A stretch of 64,000 bases of DNA from Streptomyces sp. NL15-2K (GTDB lineage Bacteria; Actinomycetota; Actinomycetes; Streptomycetales; Streptomycetaceae), in assembly GCF_030551255.1 (NCBI RefSeq), contig NZ_CP130630.1, positions 10,539,001-10,603,000 on the forward strand. Reading direction: 5' to 3'. The notes beneath the pieces were generated by a model that had not been told where the DNA came from, did no database searches, and saw only the letters and a program-made list of their open reading frames with translations. Positions 35,982 through 44,703 of this stretch are shown here, piece after piece. The translations under genes were made by a program, and so were the position numbers. Within the stretch, counting starts at the first letter, position 1, and each line of letters begins with the position of its first letter.

Positions 35982-38057
35982 GTGCGCACTCACCTCAACC
36001 CCCTCGCCGTCGTCCGCAACCTGGGCATCCTCGCCCACGTCGACGCCGGCAAGACCACCGTCACCGAGCGGATCCTGTATGCCACCGGGACCACGCACAA
36101 GCGCGGCGAGGTCCACGACGGCACGACCGTCACCGACTTCGATCCGCAGGAGCGCGATCGCGGGATCACGATCTTCGCCGCGGCGGTGAGCTGCGCCTGG
36201 GACGGCCACCGGATCAACCTGATCGACACCCCCGGGCACGTGGACTTCGCCGACGAGGTGGAGCGCTCGCTGCGCGTGCTCGACGGCGCGGTCGCGGTGT
36301 TCGACGCTGTCGCCGGCGTGGAGCCGCAGAGCGAGTCGGTGTGGCGGCAGGCCGACCGGCACGGCGTGCCGAGGATCGCGTTCGTCAACAAACTGGACCG
36401 GGCCGGCGCCGACCTCGACACTGCGGTGGCGTCGATCCGGGAGCGGCTGCACCCGGCCCCGCTGGTCGTCCAGTTGCCCATCGGCAGCGAGGATGCCTTC
36501 ACCGGCGTCGTCGATCTCGTCCGGCTGCGGGCGCTGACCTGGGCCGACGGCAGCGGGGCGGTCGAGGAGGGCCCGGTGCCGGACGCCCTGCGCGAGGAGG
36601 CGCTGCGGCGACGTCGGCTGCTGGAGGAGGCCGTGGCCGAGCTCCACCCGGGAGCGTTGGAGGAATTCTGTATGCAGACGACGCGCGACATGCCGTCGCT
36701 CGACGCGCCGTCGCTCAGTACGCAGACGCTCGTCGGCGCCCTGCGCGACCTGACCCGCAGCGGCGACGGCGTGGTCGTCCTGTGCGGTTCGGCCTACCGC
36801 AACCGTGGCATCGAGCCGCTGCTCGACGCCGTCGTCGCGTATCTGCCGTCGCCGCTGGACGTGCCCGCCGTACGCGGCACGCACGACGGAGCGCGGCAGG
36901 AGCGCGCCGCCGACCCGCGGGCGCCGTTCGCGGCTTTGGCGTTCAAGGTGAACGCGACCCCGACGGGACGGCTGACGTACCTGCGGGTGTATTCGGGAAC
37001 CATCGAGAAGGGAGACGCGGTGCGGGACACGAGTGCGGGGCGCACCGAGCGCATCGGACGGATCCTGCGGGTCCAGGCCGACCGGCACGCCCGGCTGGAG
37101 ACGGCGGTCGCCGGGGACATCGTCGCCGTGGTCGGGCTGAAGTCCGCCCGCGCCGGCTCGACCCTGTGCGCACCGGACGCTCCGCTCGTCCTCGAACCGC
37201 CGAGCGTGGCCGAACCGGTGGTCTCCGTCGCGGTCGAGGCGCGCCGGTCCACCGACACCGACCGGCTGGCCTCGGCGCTCGCCCGGCTGGCGGAGGAGGA
37301 CCCGTCGCTGGTGGTCCGGACCGACCTCGAGACCGGCCAGACGGTGCTGTCCGGCATGGGCGAGCTGCATCTTGAGGTCGCGGTGGAGAAGGTACGGCGC
37401 GGCCACGGGCTGGACGTGGGCGTCGGCCGCCCTCGGGTGGCCTACCGCGAGACGGTCGTCCGCGGCGTGTCCGGACTGGTTTTCCGGCACGTCAAACAGG
37501 ACGGCGGGGCGGGCCAGTTCGCCCATGTCGTGCTCGACGTGGAGCCGTGTGAGGACGGAGGCTTCGCGTTCGGCTCGACCGTCGTCGGCGGGCGCGTGCC
37601 GCAGGAGTACGTCCGGGCGGTCGAGGCCGGCTGCCGGGACGCCCTGGGCGAGGGGCCGCTCGGCGGGCATCCGGTGACCGGGCTGCGCGTCACCCTCACC
37701 GACGGGGCGACGCACGTGAAGGACTCCTCGGAGGCGGCCTTCCGCACGGCGGGCCGGTTCGCGCTCCGGGAAGCCCTGCGTGCCTGCGGGATGGCCGTAC
37801 TGGAACCGGTCGTCGAGGTCACGGTCACCGTGCCGGAGGACGCCGTCGGCGCGGTGCTCGGCGACCTGGCCGCGCGCCGCGGCCGGGTCTCGAGTTCGAC
37901 GGCACGGGCGGGTTCGGCGGTCGTCACCGCCGCCGTGCCGCTGGCCGAACTCTTCGGCTACGCGACCCGGTTGCGCAGCCGCACCCAGGGCCGCGGCACC
38001 TTCACGACCCGGCCGGCCGGCTACGCCCCGGCGCCGGTCGCGACGCCGACGCGGTAA
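35982..38057 (+). CDS. Elongation factor G paralogue (EF-G2-like / ribosome-protection-like GTPase)
   Basis: A 691-residue translational GTPase. G1 '[14 protein letters not shown]', G2 'RGITI', G3 '[11 protein letters not shown]' and G4 'NKLDRAGAD' are intact, with G5 in 'CGSAYRNRG'. Domains II-V follow ('[25 protein letters not shown]', '[18 protein letters not shown]'-type segment, '[19 protein letters not shown]', '[24 protein letters not shown]'). The length fits EF-G or tetracycline-type ribosome-protection proteins. Differences from housekeeping FusA (no adjacent rpsL/rpsG/tuf, 'QTGHVD'-region substitutions) mark it as a secondary copy. Start GTG 35982, with GAAAGG about 12 bp upstream. 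It may act in stress, ribosome rescue or antibiotic protection (for example fusidic acid or tetracycline). Function beyond GTPase is inferred. Confidence 0.87.
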   Translation: MRTHLNPLAVVRNLGILAHVDAGKTTVTERILYATGTTHKRGEVHDGTTVTDFDPQERDRGITIFAAAVSCAWDGHRINLIDTPGHVDFADEVERSLRVLDGAVAVFDAVAGVEPQSESVWRQADRHGVPRIAFVNKLDRAGADLDTAVASIRERLHPAPLVVQLPIGSEDAFTGVVDLVRLRALTWADGSGAVEEGPVPDALREEALRRRRLLEEAVAELHPGALEEFCMQTTRDMPSLDAPSLSTQTLVGALRDLTRSGDGVVVLCGSAYRNRGIEPLLDAVVAYLPSPLDVPAVRGTHDGARQERAADPRAPFAALAFKVNATPTGRLTYLRVYSGTIEKGDAVRDTSAGRTERIGRILRVQADRHARLETAVAGDIVAVVGLKSARAGSTLCAPDAPLVLEPPSVAEPVVSVAVEARRSTDTDRLASALARLAEEDPSLVVRTDLETGQTVLSGMGELHLEVAVEKVRRGHGLDVGVGRPRVAYRETVVRGVSGLVFRHVKQDGGAGQFAHVVLDVEPCEDGGFAFGSTVVGGRVPQEYVRAVEAGCRDALGEGPLGGHPVTGLRVTLTDGATHVKDSSEAAFRTAGRFALREALRACGMAVLEPVVEVTVTVPEDAVGAVLGDLAARRGRVSSSTARAGSAVVTAAVPLAELFGYATRLRSRTQGRGTFTTRPAGYAPAPVATPTR

Positions 38058-38106
38058 CAGGCGAGGCGGCCCCTCCCATACGCGGGCGGGGCCGCCGTCG
38101 GCCTCG

Positions 38107-38339
38107 GAGCCTGTGTCACATCCCCGGTCGGGCGCGCGGCGTCTGGCACGCACTCCCCCACTCTCGGCTCCGCTCGAGCGGGGGGACCCCCATGCCGCGT
38201 TGCCGAATCGCCCACGTGGCTCCTCCCCCACGCTCGAACAACCTCGCGCGGGGGACCCCCATCGAGGGCGCTCCGGCGCCTTGCGATCGCACGCACCAGA
38301 CGCCGCGCGCTGATCCGACCGGGGATGTGACACAGGCTC
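38107..38339. repeat. 233-bp non-coding element with 25-bp perfect terminal inverted repeats (MITE-like)
   Basis: The first 25 bases (38107-38131, GAGCCTGTGTCACATCCCCG...) are repeated inverted and without mismatch at 38315-38339. A further 15-bp pair (GCGCGCGGCGTCTGG, 38132-38146, with 38296-38310) extends the arms. The inside has two related blocks of the form TCCCCCAC-CTCG...GCGGGGGACCCCCAT (about 38155-38192 and 38222-38262) that themselves fold. No ORF is present. It fills most of the 359-bp gap between the EF-G paralogue and a hydrolase gene. A miniature transposon or an intergenic repeat family is likely; no convincing target duplication was found. Confidence 0.7.
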
Positions 38340-38416
38340 TCAGATCCCGGGCCCACTGATCACCCGGCGCCGCAATCCGGTTGCCCGACACAGCGCCCGC
38401 TGACAGGCTCGCGCGC

Positions 38417-39295
38417 ATGCCCGCCTTCTCCGCGCCCGACGGAACCCGCCTCGCCCACCACGTGACCGGGGACGGTCCGCCCCTGATCTGCCTGCCCGGC
38501 GGCCCCATGCAGGACTCCGTCTACCTGGGCGACCTGGGCGGCCTGACCGCCCACCGCAGCCTGATCAGACTGGACCTGCGAGGAACGGGCCACTCGGCGA
38601 CGCCCGCCGACCCCGCGTCGTACCGCTGCGACCGCCAGGTCGACGACGTCGAGGCGCTGCGGAAGGAACTGGGCCTGGACCGGATGGACGTCCTGGCCCA
38701 CTCGGCCGGAGCGAATCTGGCCGCCCTGTACACCGCCCGCCACCCCGACCGCGTTGGGCGGCTCGCCCTGATCACCCCGAGCGTCTACGCGGTCGGCGTC
38801 GAGATCACTCCCGAGGACCGTCTGCGCACCGCACGCCTGCGCCGGGACGAACCGTGGTTCGCCCCGGCGTACGAGGCCCTGGAGACGATCACCGCCGGCC
38901 ACCCGGCCCCCGACGCCTGGCAGGCGATCGCCCCGTTCTCCTTCGGCCGCTGGGACGAGCGGGCCCGGTCCGTCAAGGCCGCCGAGGGCAAGCAGCGCAA
39001 CGACGAGGCCGCGGCCCGCTACGCCTCCGACGGCGCCTTCACCCCCGAGTCCACGCGCCTGGCCCTGGCCGTCTTTCCGGGACCGGTGCTCGTACTGGCC
39101 GGCGAGGTGGATGTGCCGGGACCTCCCCGGGCGCTGGGGGAGTACGCCGGACTGTTCCCGGACGCGGAGCTGGTCGTCCAGCCCGGAGCCGGCCACTTTC
39201 CCTGGCTCGACGACGCCGACCGGTTCACCGCGACCGTGGCGGACTTCCTGGACCGGGTCGGCGACCCTGGCGGCCTCCCCGTCAGCAGTCCCTGA
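38417..39295 (+). CDS. Alpha/beta hydrolase (proline iminopeptidase-like)
   Basis: A 292-residue alpha/beta-fold hydrolase. Nucleophile Ser96 is in 'DVLAHSAGANLAALY', the His is 260 in 'QPGAGHFPWLDD', and the acidic residue is probably Asp/Glu of 'VLVLAGEVDVPG'. The oxyanion region 'ICLPGGPMQDS' replaces HGGPG. 'LIRLDLRGTGHSATP' is the family strand-4 loop. The start ATG 38417 fits the domain; an upstream TTG at 38381 lies in the same frame. The 3' end overlaps the convergent minus-strand gene by 14 bp. Substrate unknown (esters, lactones or N-terminal Pro peptides are options). Confidence 0.87.
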   Translation: MPAFSAPDGTRLAHHVTGDGPPLICLPGGPMQDSVYLGDLGGLTAHRSLIRLDLRGTGHSATPADPASYRCDRQVDDVEALRKELGLDRMDVLAHSAGANLAALYTARHPDRVGRLALITPSVYAVGVEITPEDRLRTARLRRDEPWFAPAYEALETITAGHPAPDAWQAIAPFSFGRWDERARSVKAAEGKQRNDEAAARYASDGAFTPESTRLALAVFPGPVLVLAGEVDVPGPPRALGEYAGLFPDAELVVQPGAGHFPWLDDADRFTATVADFLDRVGDPGGLPVSSP

Positions 39296-39674
39296 ACTCC
39301 GGCGACTGGTTCAGCACCTGCGACCGCACGGACGTGAACCGGGCGTACGTCTCGCCGCCCCGCGAGTCCGGCCGGAACGCCGCCACCCGGTGGCAGTTCT
39401 GGAAGGCGAGGCTCACGCCGAAGTGGCGCTCCAGGCTGCCGCGGATGGCGTCGCTGGCCAGGGCGCGCAGCAGCTGGCCGCGCTCCTTCTCGGACGGGGG
39501 AGGGGTCTGGTTGTCGGTGAACTCGGCCTGACCGCCCTGGAGTTCGGCGGCAAGGGAGGCGATCAGGTCGTAGGCGTACGGCAGGGAGGTGCGGACGGTG
39601 TCCACGAAGTCCTCCTCGCGGATGTCACCGTGCTCGGCCTCGGCGAGGAGCGTCGGGGAGACGTCGAGAGACAT
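39282..39674 (-). CDS. Uncharacterised actinobacterial protein linked to a CooC-like ATPase
   Basis: A 130-residue soluble protein: an acidic N-terminal half ('LLAEAEHGDIREEDFVDTVRTSLPYAYDLIASLAAELQ') and a C-terminal half 'SDAIRGSLERHFGVSLAFQNCHRVAAFRP' ending EFRDC. Two Cys and two His near the C-terminus might bind a metal. I do not recognise the family. It lies 82 bp downstream of the CooC-like ATPase on the same strand and is likely its partner. Its 3' end overlaps the convergent hydrolase gene by 14 bp. Confidence 0.7.
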   Translation of the reverse strand: MSLDVSPTLLAEAEHGDIREEDFVDTVRTSLPYAYDLIASLAAELQGGQAEFTDNQTPPPSEKERGQLLRALASDAIRGSLERHFGVSLAFQNCHRVAAFRPDSRGGETYARFTSVRSQVLNQSPEFRDC

Positions 39675-39756
39675 GTGAGGGATTCCTGTTCCGTTGGCGA
39701 AGTCGTGTGCGAAGTAATTGGCGAAGTGGGGGGCGATGTGGGGCGAGGGGGGGCGA

Positions 39757-40713
39757 TCAGGCCAGTGCCGCCGGTCCCGGTACGAAGTCCGGGTCCACCT
39801 GCGCGGCCAGGTCCAGGCCGGTCGCCTGGTCCGCCCAGGCGCGGGCGTTGCGCAGATGGAACTCGACGGCGTGCCGCTGGAGGGCCGGCCAGTCCTTGGG
39901 GCGGGAGTCGACGGCCTCACGCAGGACGTCGAGGGCGTGCAGGTTGTGGGCTTCGAGGGTGTCCAACCCCTCCTGGGCGCGGCCCTGTTCGGCCGAGCGC
40001 ACCCAGGGGGAGTGCACCAGGTGGGTCAGGAGGTCGTCGCCCACATGTTCCTTGAGGAAGAGCAGGTCGTCCTCGCCGGTCACCTTGTTGCCGACGACGG
40101 CGATCCGGATCCCGAACTCCCGGGCGTGGTCGCGGTACTGGCGGTACACGGAGACGCCCTTGCGGGTGGGTTCCGCCACCAGGAAGGTGAGGTCGAAGCG
40201 GGTGAACAGGCCGGAGGCGAACGCGTCGGCGCCCGCCGTCATGTCGACCACGACATACTCGCCGGGACCGTCGACCAGGTGGTTGAGGTAGAGCTCCACG
40301 CCGCCGAGCTTGGAGTGGTAGCAGGCCACCCCGAGGTCGCTCTCGTCGAACTCGCCCGTCACCATCAGCGGTACGTCGCCCACGCGCCGTACGTGCCGCG
40401 CGTGCAGTTCGTCGTCGCCGAGCGGACACAGCAGACGGGAGCCGCGTCCGGGCGGGGTGGTCTTGATCATCGCCTCGCGGGAGGCGATGCGCGGGTTGGA
40501 GCCGCGCAGGAAGTCCTTGATCTCGCCGAGGTGCGCGCCCAGCGGGGGTGCTCCCAGGGGATCCCCGTCGTGGCCCAGGGCCTCGGCCAGGTGCTGGTTG
40601 ATGTCGCCGTCGATGGCGAGAACCGGCGCGCCGGAGCCTGCCAGATGCCGGGTGAAAAGCGCCGACAGGGTGGTCTTGCCGCTGCCGCCCTTGCCGACGA
40701 ATGCGATCCGCAC
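39757..40713 (-). CDS. CooC/MinD-like P-loop ATPase
   Basis: A 318-residue SIMIBI-class ATPase with the deviant Walker A 'FVGKGGSGKTTLSALFTRHL' (residues 5-24, signature Lys8) and 'VLAIDGDINQHLAEALG'. 'YVVVDMTAGADAFASGLFTRFDLTFLVAEPTRKG' is the switch/Walker B region seen in CooC, and 'VVGNKVTGEDD' the base-recognition NK. CooC proteins insert nickel into CO dehydrogenase using a Cys-x-Cys dimer site; that pair is absent here (single Cys in 'LLCPLGDDE' and 'VACYHSK'), and no CO dehydrogenase is nearby, so a different cofactor or partner is expected. Start GTG 40713. It leads a two-gene operon, and a Zur-like box lies 33 bp upstream of the start. Confidence 0.85.
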   Translation of the reverse strand: MRIAFVGKGGSGKTTLSALFTRHLAGSGAPVLAIDGDINQHLAEALGHDGDPLGAPPLGAHLGEIKDFLRGSNPRIASREAMIKTTPPGRGSRLLCPLGDDELHARHVRRVGDVPLMVTGEFDESDLGVACYHSKLGGVELYLNHLVDGPGEYVVVDMTAGADAFASGLFTRFDLTFLVAEPTRKGVSVYRQYRDHAREFGIRIAVVGNKVTGEDDLLFLKEHVGDDLLTHLVHSPWVRSAEQGRAQEGLDTLEAHNLHALDVLREAVDSRPKDWPALQRHAVEFHLRNARAWADQATGLDLAAQVDPDFVPGPAALA

Positions 40714-40745
40714 TAGCGCTCCATCTCTCTAACGTTCCAGATTCT

Positions 40746-40760
40746 TGAAAATGGATGTCA
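40746..40760 (-). promoter_or_regulatory. Zur-like box upstream of the CooC-like ATPase
   Basis: TGAAAATGGATGTCA matches 12 of 15 positions of the Streptomyces Zur consensus as I recall it (TGAAAATGATTTTCA). The left half-site is perfect and the right half is weak. It lies 33-47 bp before the ATPase start, in the divergent gap facing the GNAT-ABC-MFS operon. Candidate only. Confidence 0.3.
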
Positions 40761-40796
40761 TATCGGTAGGTTTTAGGGGGCTGATCGGCGGGTGTC

Positions 40797-40857
40797 AAAT
40801 CGCCGACGGATGTAAATCGCCTGACGGCCCCTCGTTGTGATCAAGCTCCGGCTTGAT
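40797..40857 (+). promoter_or_regulatory. Direct repeat and hairpin before the GNAT-ABC-MFS operon
   Basis: AAATCGCC occurs at 40797-40804 and 40814-40821 (17-bp spacing). It is followed by the 7-bp hairpin ATCAAGC-tccg-GCTTGAT at 40840-40857, just before the GTG at 40873. This is a possible operator or activator site. Confidence 0.35.
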
Positions 40858-40872
40858 GCATATGATGCGCAA

Positions 40873-41409
40873 GTGCGTGACTACAGCATTAGGGCAGCGA
40901 GCCCGGACGACCTCGACGGTGCGCGAGCCGTGATGCTCGACACCGTCTACCGCGACCTCGGCACCGGCTACGTGCCCCACTGGCACGGCGACATCCTCGA
41001 TCCGGCCGCCGCCTATCTCACCCCGGCCCGTCACACCCTCCTCGTCGCCCTCGCCCCGCAGGACGGAGCCGTCGTGGCCACGGCCGCGCTCGACTCCCGG
41101 GGCCCGGCCCACCCGCCGAACCCGCGCCGGGTCGCCGACCGTTACCCCTCCGGCGAGACCGCGCAACTGCGCCGGGTGTACGTCCGTCCCGAGCACCGCA
41201 GGCGCGGCCTCGCCCGGCGCCTGGTCGACGAACTGCTCGCCTTCGCGGCCGCGGACGGCGGCTACCGCGCCGTCTACCTGCACACCGACCCGGCCGTCCC
41301 CGGCGCCGAGCCCTTCTGGCGGTCACTCGGGAAGGTCGTGCACGACGAGCGCGAGGATCCCGGCGGCGGCAACGGAGTCATCCACTTCGAGATACCGATG
41401 GGGCGATAG
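40873..41409 (+). CDS. GNAT-family N-acetyltransferase
   Basis: A 178-residue acetyltransferase. The acetyl-CoA loop is clear: 'AQLRRVYVRPEHRRRGLARRLVDELLAFA' (R-x-x-G-L/A). The early 'YSIRAASPDDLDGARAVM' and the late 'YRAVYLHTDPAVPGAEPFWRSLGKVV' complete the fold. I chose GTG 40873 because the domain starts directly after it; GTG 40837 is an in-frame alternative that would include the hairpin. Neither has a good ribosome site, so the message may be leaderless. It is the first gene of a tightly spaced operon with a peptide/nickel/opine-type binding protein, a fused permease and an MFS exporter. It might modify the transported ligand or protect against it. Confidence 0.85.
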   Translation: MRDYSIRAASPDDLDGARAVMLDTVYRDLGTGYVPHWHGDILDPAAAYLTPARHTLLVALAPQDGAVVATAALDSRGPAHPPNPRRVADRYPSGETAQLRRVYVRPEHRRRGLARRLVDELLAFAAADGGYRAVYLHTDPAVPGAEPFWRSLGKVVHDEREDPGGGNGVIHFEIPMGR

Positions 41410-41412
41410 GCC

Positions 41413-42903
41413 ATGCGCCGACTCCGCCTGCTCCTCGCCCTCCTGCTCGCCCCCGTCCTCACCGCCTGCTTCGCCTCCTCCGACGGAACCACCTCTTCCG
41501 ATGACGCCGAGGACGGCTCCCGGCTGCGGGTCGACCTCGCCTTCCTGCCCGTCGAGAACCTCTCGCCGTACGGCTCGGACGGCACCATCCTCAGCCGCCT
41601 CGGCGTCACCGAGGGCCTGACCGCCCTCGACGCCAACGGCGCCGCCGCCCCCGCGCTGGCCGAGTCATGGCGTCGCGAGAGCGACCGCACCTGGGTGTTC
41701 ACCCTGCGCGAGGCCACCTTCCAGGACGGCACCGACGTCACTCCGGCCGCGGTGGTCAACGCCCTCACCTACGCCGCCGCGGCCAAGCCCGCGCCCGCGG
41801 CCCTGACCGGCGTCACCCTCACCCCGAAGGCCGACGGCGGCCGGGCCGTGCGGATCACCACCAAGACCCCCGACCCGATCCTGCCGCTGCGCCTGTCCAG
41901 CCCCAACCTCGCAGTCCTCGCCGCGAAGGCCTACGGCAAGACCGGCCGGGTCGATCCGGTCGGCACCGCCACCGGCCCCTTCGAACTCACCGAGGTCACC
42001 GGCAGCAGCGCCGCCTCCCTCGACCGCTACGGCGACTACTGGGGCGGCCGCGCACAGGCCTCCGGGGTCGACGTGAAGTTCATCGCCGACGGCACCGCAC
42101 GCACGAACGCCCTGCGCACCGAACAGGCCGACCTCGTCGAGGCGATCCCCGTCGCCCAGGCCGCCACCCTCGACCAGGCAACCCGCAAGGCGACGGCCAC
42201 CACCCGCACCACCAGCCTGCTGCTCAACACCGAATCGGGACCCTTCAAGGACGCGAAGCTGCGCGCCGCCGCGCGCGCGGCCGTCGACACGTCCATGCTG
42301 GCCAAGGACGTGTACGAGGGATACGCGGACGCGGGCGTCGGCATCTACGGGCCGGCCGTGTCCTGGGCCGAGGGCAAGCGGAGCAAGCCGGTCGGCCGCG
42401 CGCGGGCCGACGCCCCCGACGGCACCTCGATCACCTTGGCCACGTACGACAACCGGCCCGAACTCCCCGAAGTCGCCCAGGTGTTGAAGCAGCAGCTGGA
42501 GAAGGCCGGATTCAAGGTCACGCTGGAGGTGCGGGAGTACTCGAGGCTGGAGAGCGACGCACTCGCCGGGAAGTTCGATGCGGTCGTCCTCGCTCGCAAC
42601 GCCCTGGTCGACACCGGCGACCCCGTCTCCGTCCTCGCCGGCGACTTCACCTGCGACGGCGACTTCAACCTGGCGCAGCTGTGCGACACGGACGTCGACC
42701 GGGCCGTGGCCAAGGCCGAGGCCAGCGCCGACACCGCCGAGCGGCAGAACGCGGCCATGGCCGCCGAGGCGCGGATCCTCGGCACCGACGCCGTCGTCCC
42801 GCTGGTCCACCAGCGCGTCATCACCGGTGTCGCCCCCTCGGTACGCGGCGCGCTCCTCGATCCGTACGAGCGCACCCTCGTCGGCCTCGGCACCAGGCGC
42901 TGA
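41413..42903 (+). CDS. Family 5 (peptide/nickel/opine-type) ABC substrate-binding lipoprotein
   Basis: A 496-residue extracellular binding protein. The signal peptide ends in a lipobox (APVLTAC, Cys19). The mature domain has the family 5 hallmarks: 'LAFLPVENLSPYGSDGTILSRLGVTEGLTALDANGAAAPALAESWRRE'-type opening (read in pieces), 'TWVFTLREATFQDGTDVTPAAVVNALTYA' and 'LEKAGFKVTLEVREYSRLESDALAGKFDAV'. Such proteins bind oligopeptides, nickel chelates or opine metallophores. It begins 4 bp after the GNAT stop and is followed 3 bp later by the permease gene. The ligand is unknown. Confidence 0.9.
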   Translation: MRRLRLLLALLLAPVLTACFASSDGTTSSDDAEDGSRLRVDLAFLPVENLSPYGSDGTILSRLGVTEGLTALDANGAAAPALAESWRRESDRTWVFTLREATFQDGTDVTPAAVVNALTYAAAAKPAPAALTGVTLTPKADGGRAVRITTKTPDPILPLRLSSPNLAVLAAKAYGKTGRVDPVGTATGPFELTEVTGSSAASLDRYGDYWGGRAQASGVDVKFIADGTARTNALRTEQADLVEAIPVAQAATLDQATRKATATTRTTSLLLNTESGPFKDAKLRAAARAAVDTSMLAKDVYEGYADAGVGIYGPAVSWAEGKRSKPVGRARADAPDGTSITLATYDNRPELPEVAQVLKQQLEKAGFKVTLEVREYSRLESDALAGKFDAVVLARNALVDTGDPVSVLAGDFTCDGDFNLAQLCDTDVDRAVAKAEASADTAERQNAAMAAEARILGTDAVVPLVHQRVITGVAPSVRGALLDPYERTLVGLGTRR

Positions 42904-42906
42904 CGC

Positions 42907-44703
42907 ATGCGGCAGCAAGCAGTCACGCTGCTGTGGCGTGCGGGGATCGCGGTCGCCCTGGTGTGCGTCATCGGTGTGCTGCCCTGGCTGTCGCACACCG
43001 ATCCGGCGCTCACCGTGCTCAAGGCACGCTCGGCGGACCGCGATCCCACGCCGGAAGTGCTGGCGGACATCCGCGCCCAACTCGGCCTCGACGACGGTCC
43101 CTTCCACTTGCTCGGCCAGTGGCTGGGCGGGCTGTGGCGCGGGGACGCGGGGCGGTCGTGGCTCTCCGGCGACGAGGTCACGCCCGCCGTGCTCCAGGCC
43201 CTCGGCGCGTCCCTGCTGCTGATGGCGGTGGCCCTGGTGGTAGCCGCCGTGACCGCCGCTCTGATCTGCGCCCGCACACTCTGGCTCGGCGCGCACCGGC
43301 GGCTGGACGGGCGGCGCGCGGGAGGCAGCGGCTCGGCGGTACTCGCCGCCCTGCCCGAGTTCCTCACCGCGTCCGTACTCGCCACGGTCGTCGGCGTCCA
43401 GCTCGGCTGGCTGCCCGCCCTCGGCTGGTACGGGCCCCAGTGGACGGTCCTGCCCGCGCTCGCCCTCGGCCTGCCCGCCGGGGCCGTCATCGGCCGACTG
43501 CTCGACGACCTGCTGCCCGGCGCGTTCGCCGAGCCCTGGGCCCTGGCCGCCACCGCGCGCGGACTGCCCGGGCGGACCATAGCCCGCCAGGCGCTGCGCC
43601 GCTGCGTGCCCGGACTGCTGCCCAACACCGGCCTGTTCGTGGTCGGTCTGACCGGCGGGGCGGTGGCGGTCGAGCAGATCTTCGACATCCCCGGCCTCGG
43701 CCGCACCACCCTCCAGGCCGCCCTCGCCCAGGACCTGCCCGTCCTCCAGGCCGGCACGCTCCTCCTCGTCCTGCTCGCCGCGGTCGCCGCCGGACTCGCC
43801 CGCCTCGGGACCCGCTTGCTCATAGGCCCCGCCCTGCGCGACGGCGCCCTGCCGTCCCTGCACCGGCCGACGCCACCTGCCCGCGGGATCCTGCCTTTTG
43901 TATACGGTGGCCTGCTGATCGTCGTCATCGCGCTCGGCCTGCCCCGCGACCCGCTCGCCCTCGACACCGGCGAACGTCTCCGATCACCCTCCTGGGCGCA
44001 CCCGTTCGGCACCGACGCGCTCGGCCGCGACATCCTCGCCCGCGTCGCCCACGGTGCCCTCGACACCCTGCTGCTCGCCCTCGCCATCGGCGCCGCCACG
44101 CTGCTCACCGGCGTCCTGCTCGGGCTGCTGCCACGGCTGTCCGGGCCACTCGTCGACACCGTCACCGCGATGCCACCCGTCCTCGCCGCACTCCTCGTCA
44201 CCGCCGTCGCGGGCAGCGGCCCCGCCACCCCCGCGCTCGCCGTCGGCGCCGTCGCCTGGGCGCCGCTCGCCGCCCATACCTCCGCGCTGCTGCGCCAGGA
44301 ACGCGCCGCCCTCCACATCACCGCCACCCGGGGCCTGGGCGCGGACCGCCGGTACCTCCTGCGCCACGAACTGCTGCCCGCCGTCCTGCCGCCGGTCACC
44401 CGCCACGCCCTGCTCCGCCTGCCCGGCACCGCCCTCGCGCTCGCGTCCCTCGCCTTCCTCGGCCTGGGCACCCAGCCGCCCTCCCCGGAGTGGGGCCTGC
44501 TCCTCGCCGAGAACCAGCCCTACGCCGAACGCGCCCCCTGGGCGGTCCTCGCCCCCGCAGTCGTCCTCGCCCTGCTCGGAGCGCTGGCGGTGAGCGCGGC
44601 GGGCGGAGTGCGCCTGCGCCGCCGGCGGACTGAACCTCCTACCGCCCTGCTGGTGGACGCCGAACAACCGTCATCCACAAGAGAGTTGGTGGAAACCCGA
44701 TGA
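42907..44703 (+). CDS. Fused DppB-DppC-type ABC permease
   Basis: A 598-residue protein joining both peptide/nickel-type permease subunits in one chain. Residues about 1-305 are DppB-like, with coupling loop 'ALAATARGLPGRTIARQALRRCVPGLLPNTGLFV'-type segment and 'IFDIPGLGRTTLQAAL'. Residues about 320-598 are DppC-like, with the signature 'HPFGTDALGRDILARVAHGA' and a second coupling loop at 'ITATRGLGADRRYLLRHELL'. The usual arrangement has two genes plus two ATPase genes. No ATPase is encoded here, so the importer would need one from elsewhere. The stop overlaps the MFS start (ATGA). Confidence 0.9.
   Translation: MRQQAVTLLWRAGIAVALVCVIGVLPWLSHTDPALTVLKARSADRDPTPEVLADIRAQLGLDDGPFHLLGQWLGGLWRGDAGRSWLSGDEVTPAVLQALGASLLLMAVALVVAAVTAALICARTLWLGAHRRLDGRRAGGSGSAVLAALPEFLTASVLATVVGVQLGWLPALGWYGPQWTVLPALALGLPAGAVIGRLLDDLLPGAFAEPWALAATARGLPGRTIARQALRRCVPGLLPNTGLFVVGLTGGAVAVEQIFDIPGLGRTTLQAALAQDLPVLQAGTLLLVLLAAVAAGLARLGTRLLIGPALRDGALPSLHRPTPPARGILPFVYGGLLIVVIALGLPRDPLALDTGERLRSPSWAHPFGTDALGRDILARVAHGALDTLLLALAIGAATLLTGVLLGLLPRLSGPLVDTVTAMPPVLAALLVTAVAGSGPATPALAVGAVAWAPLAAHTSALLRQERAALHITATRGLGADRRYLLRHELLPAVLPPVTRHALLRLPGTALALASLAFLGLGTQPPSPEWGLLLAENQPYAERAPWAVLAPAVVLALLGALAVSAAGGVRLRRRRTEPPTALLVDAEQPSSTRELVETR

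Noticed and set aside
39757..40713. Nickel chaperone for CO dehydrogenase (true CooC)
   Set aside because: The Cys-x-Cys nickel site is absent and no CO dehydrogenase gene is in the window, so only 'CooC-like' is supported.
41665..43863. 732-codon minus-strand frame, and another of 708 codons in 42345-44471
   Set aside because: Both are antisense to the binding-protein and permease genes and are Gly/Arg/Asp-rich, without family signatures.
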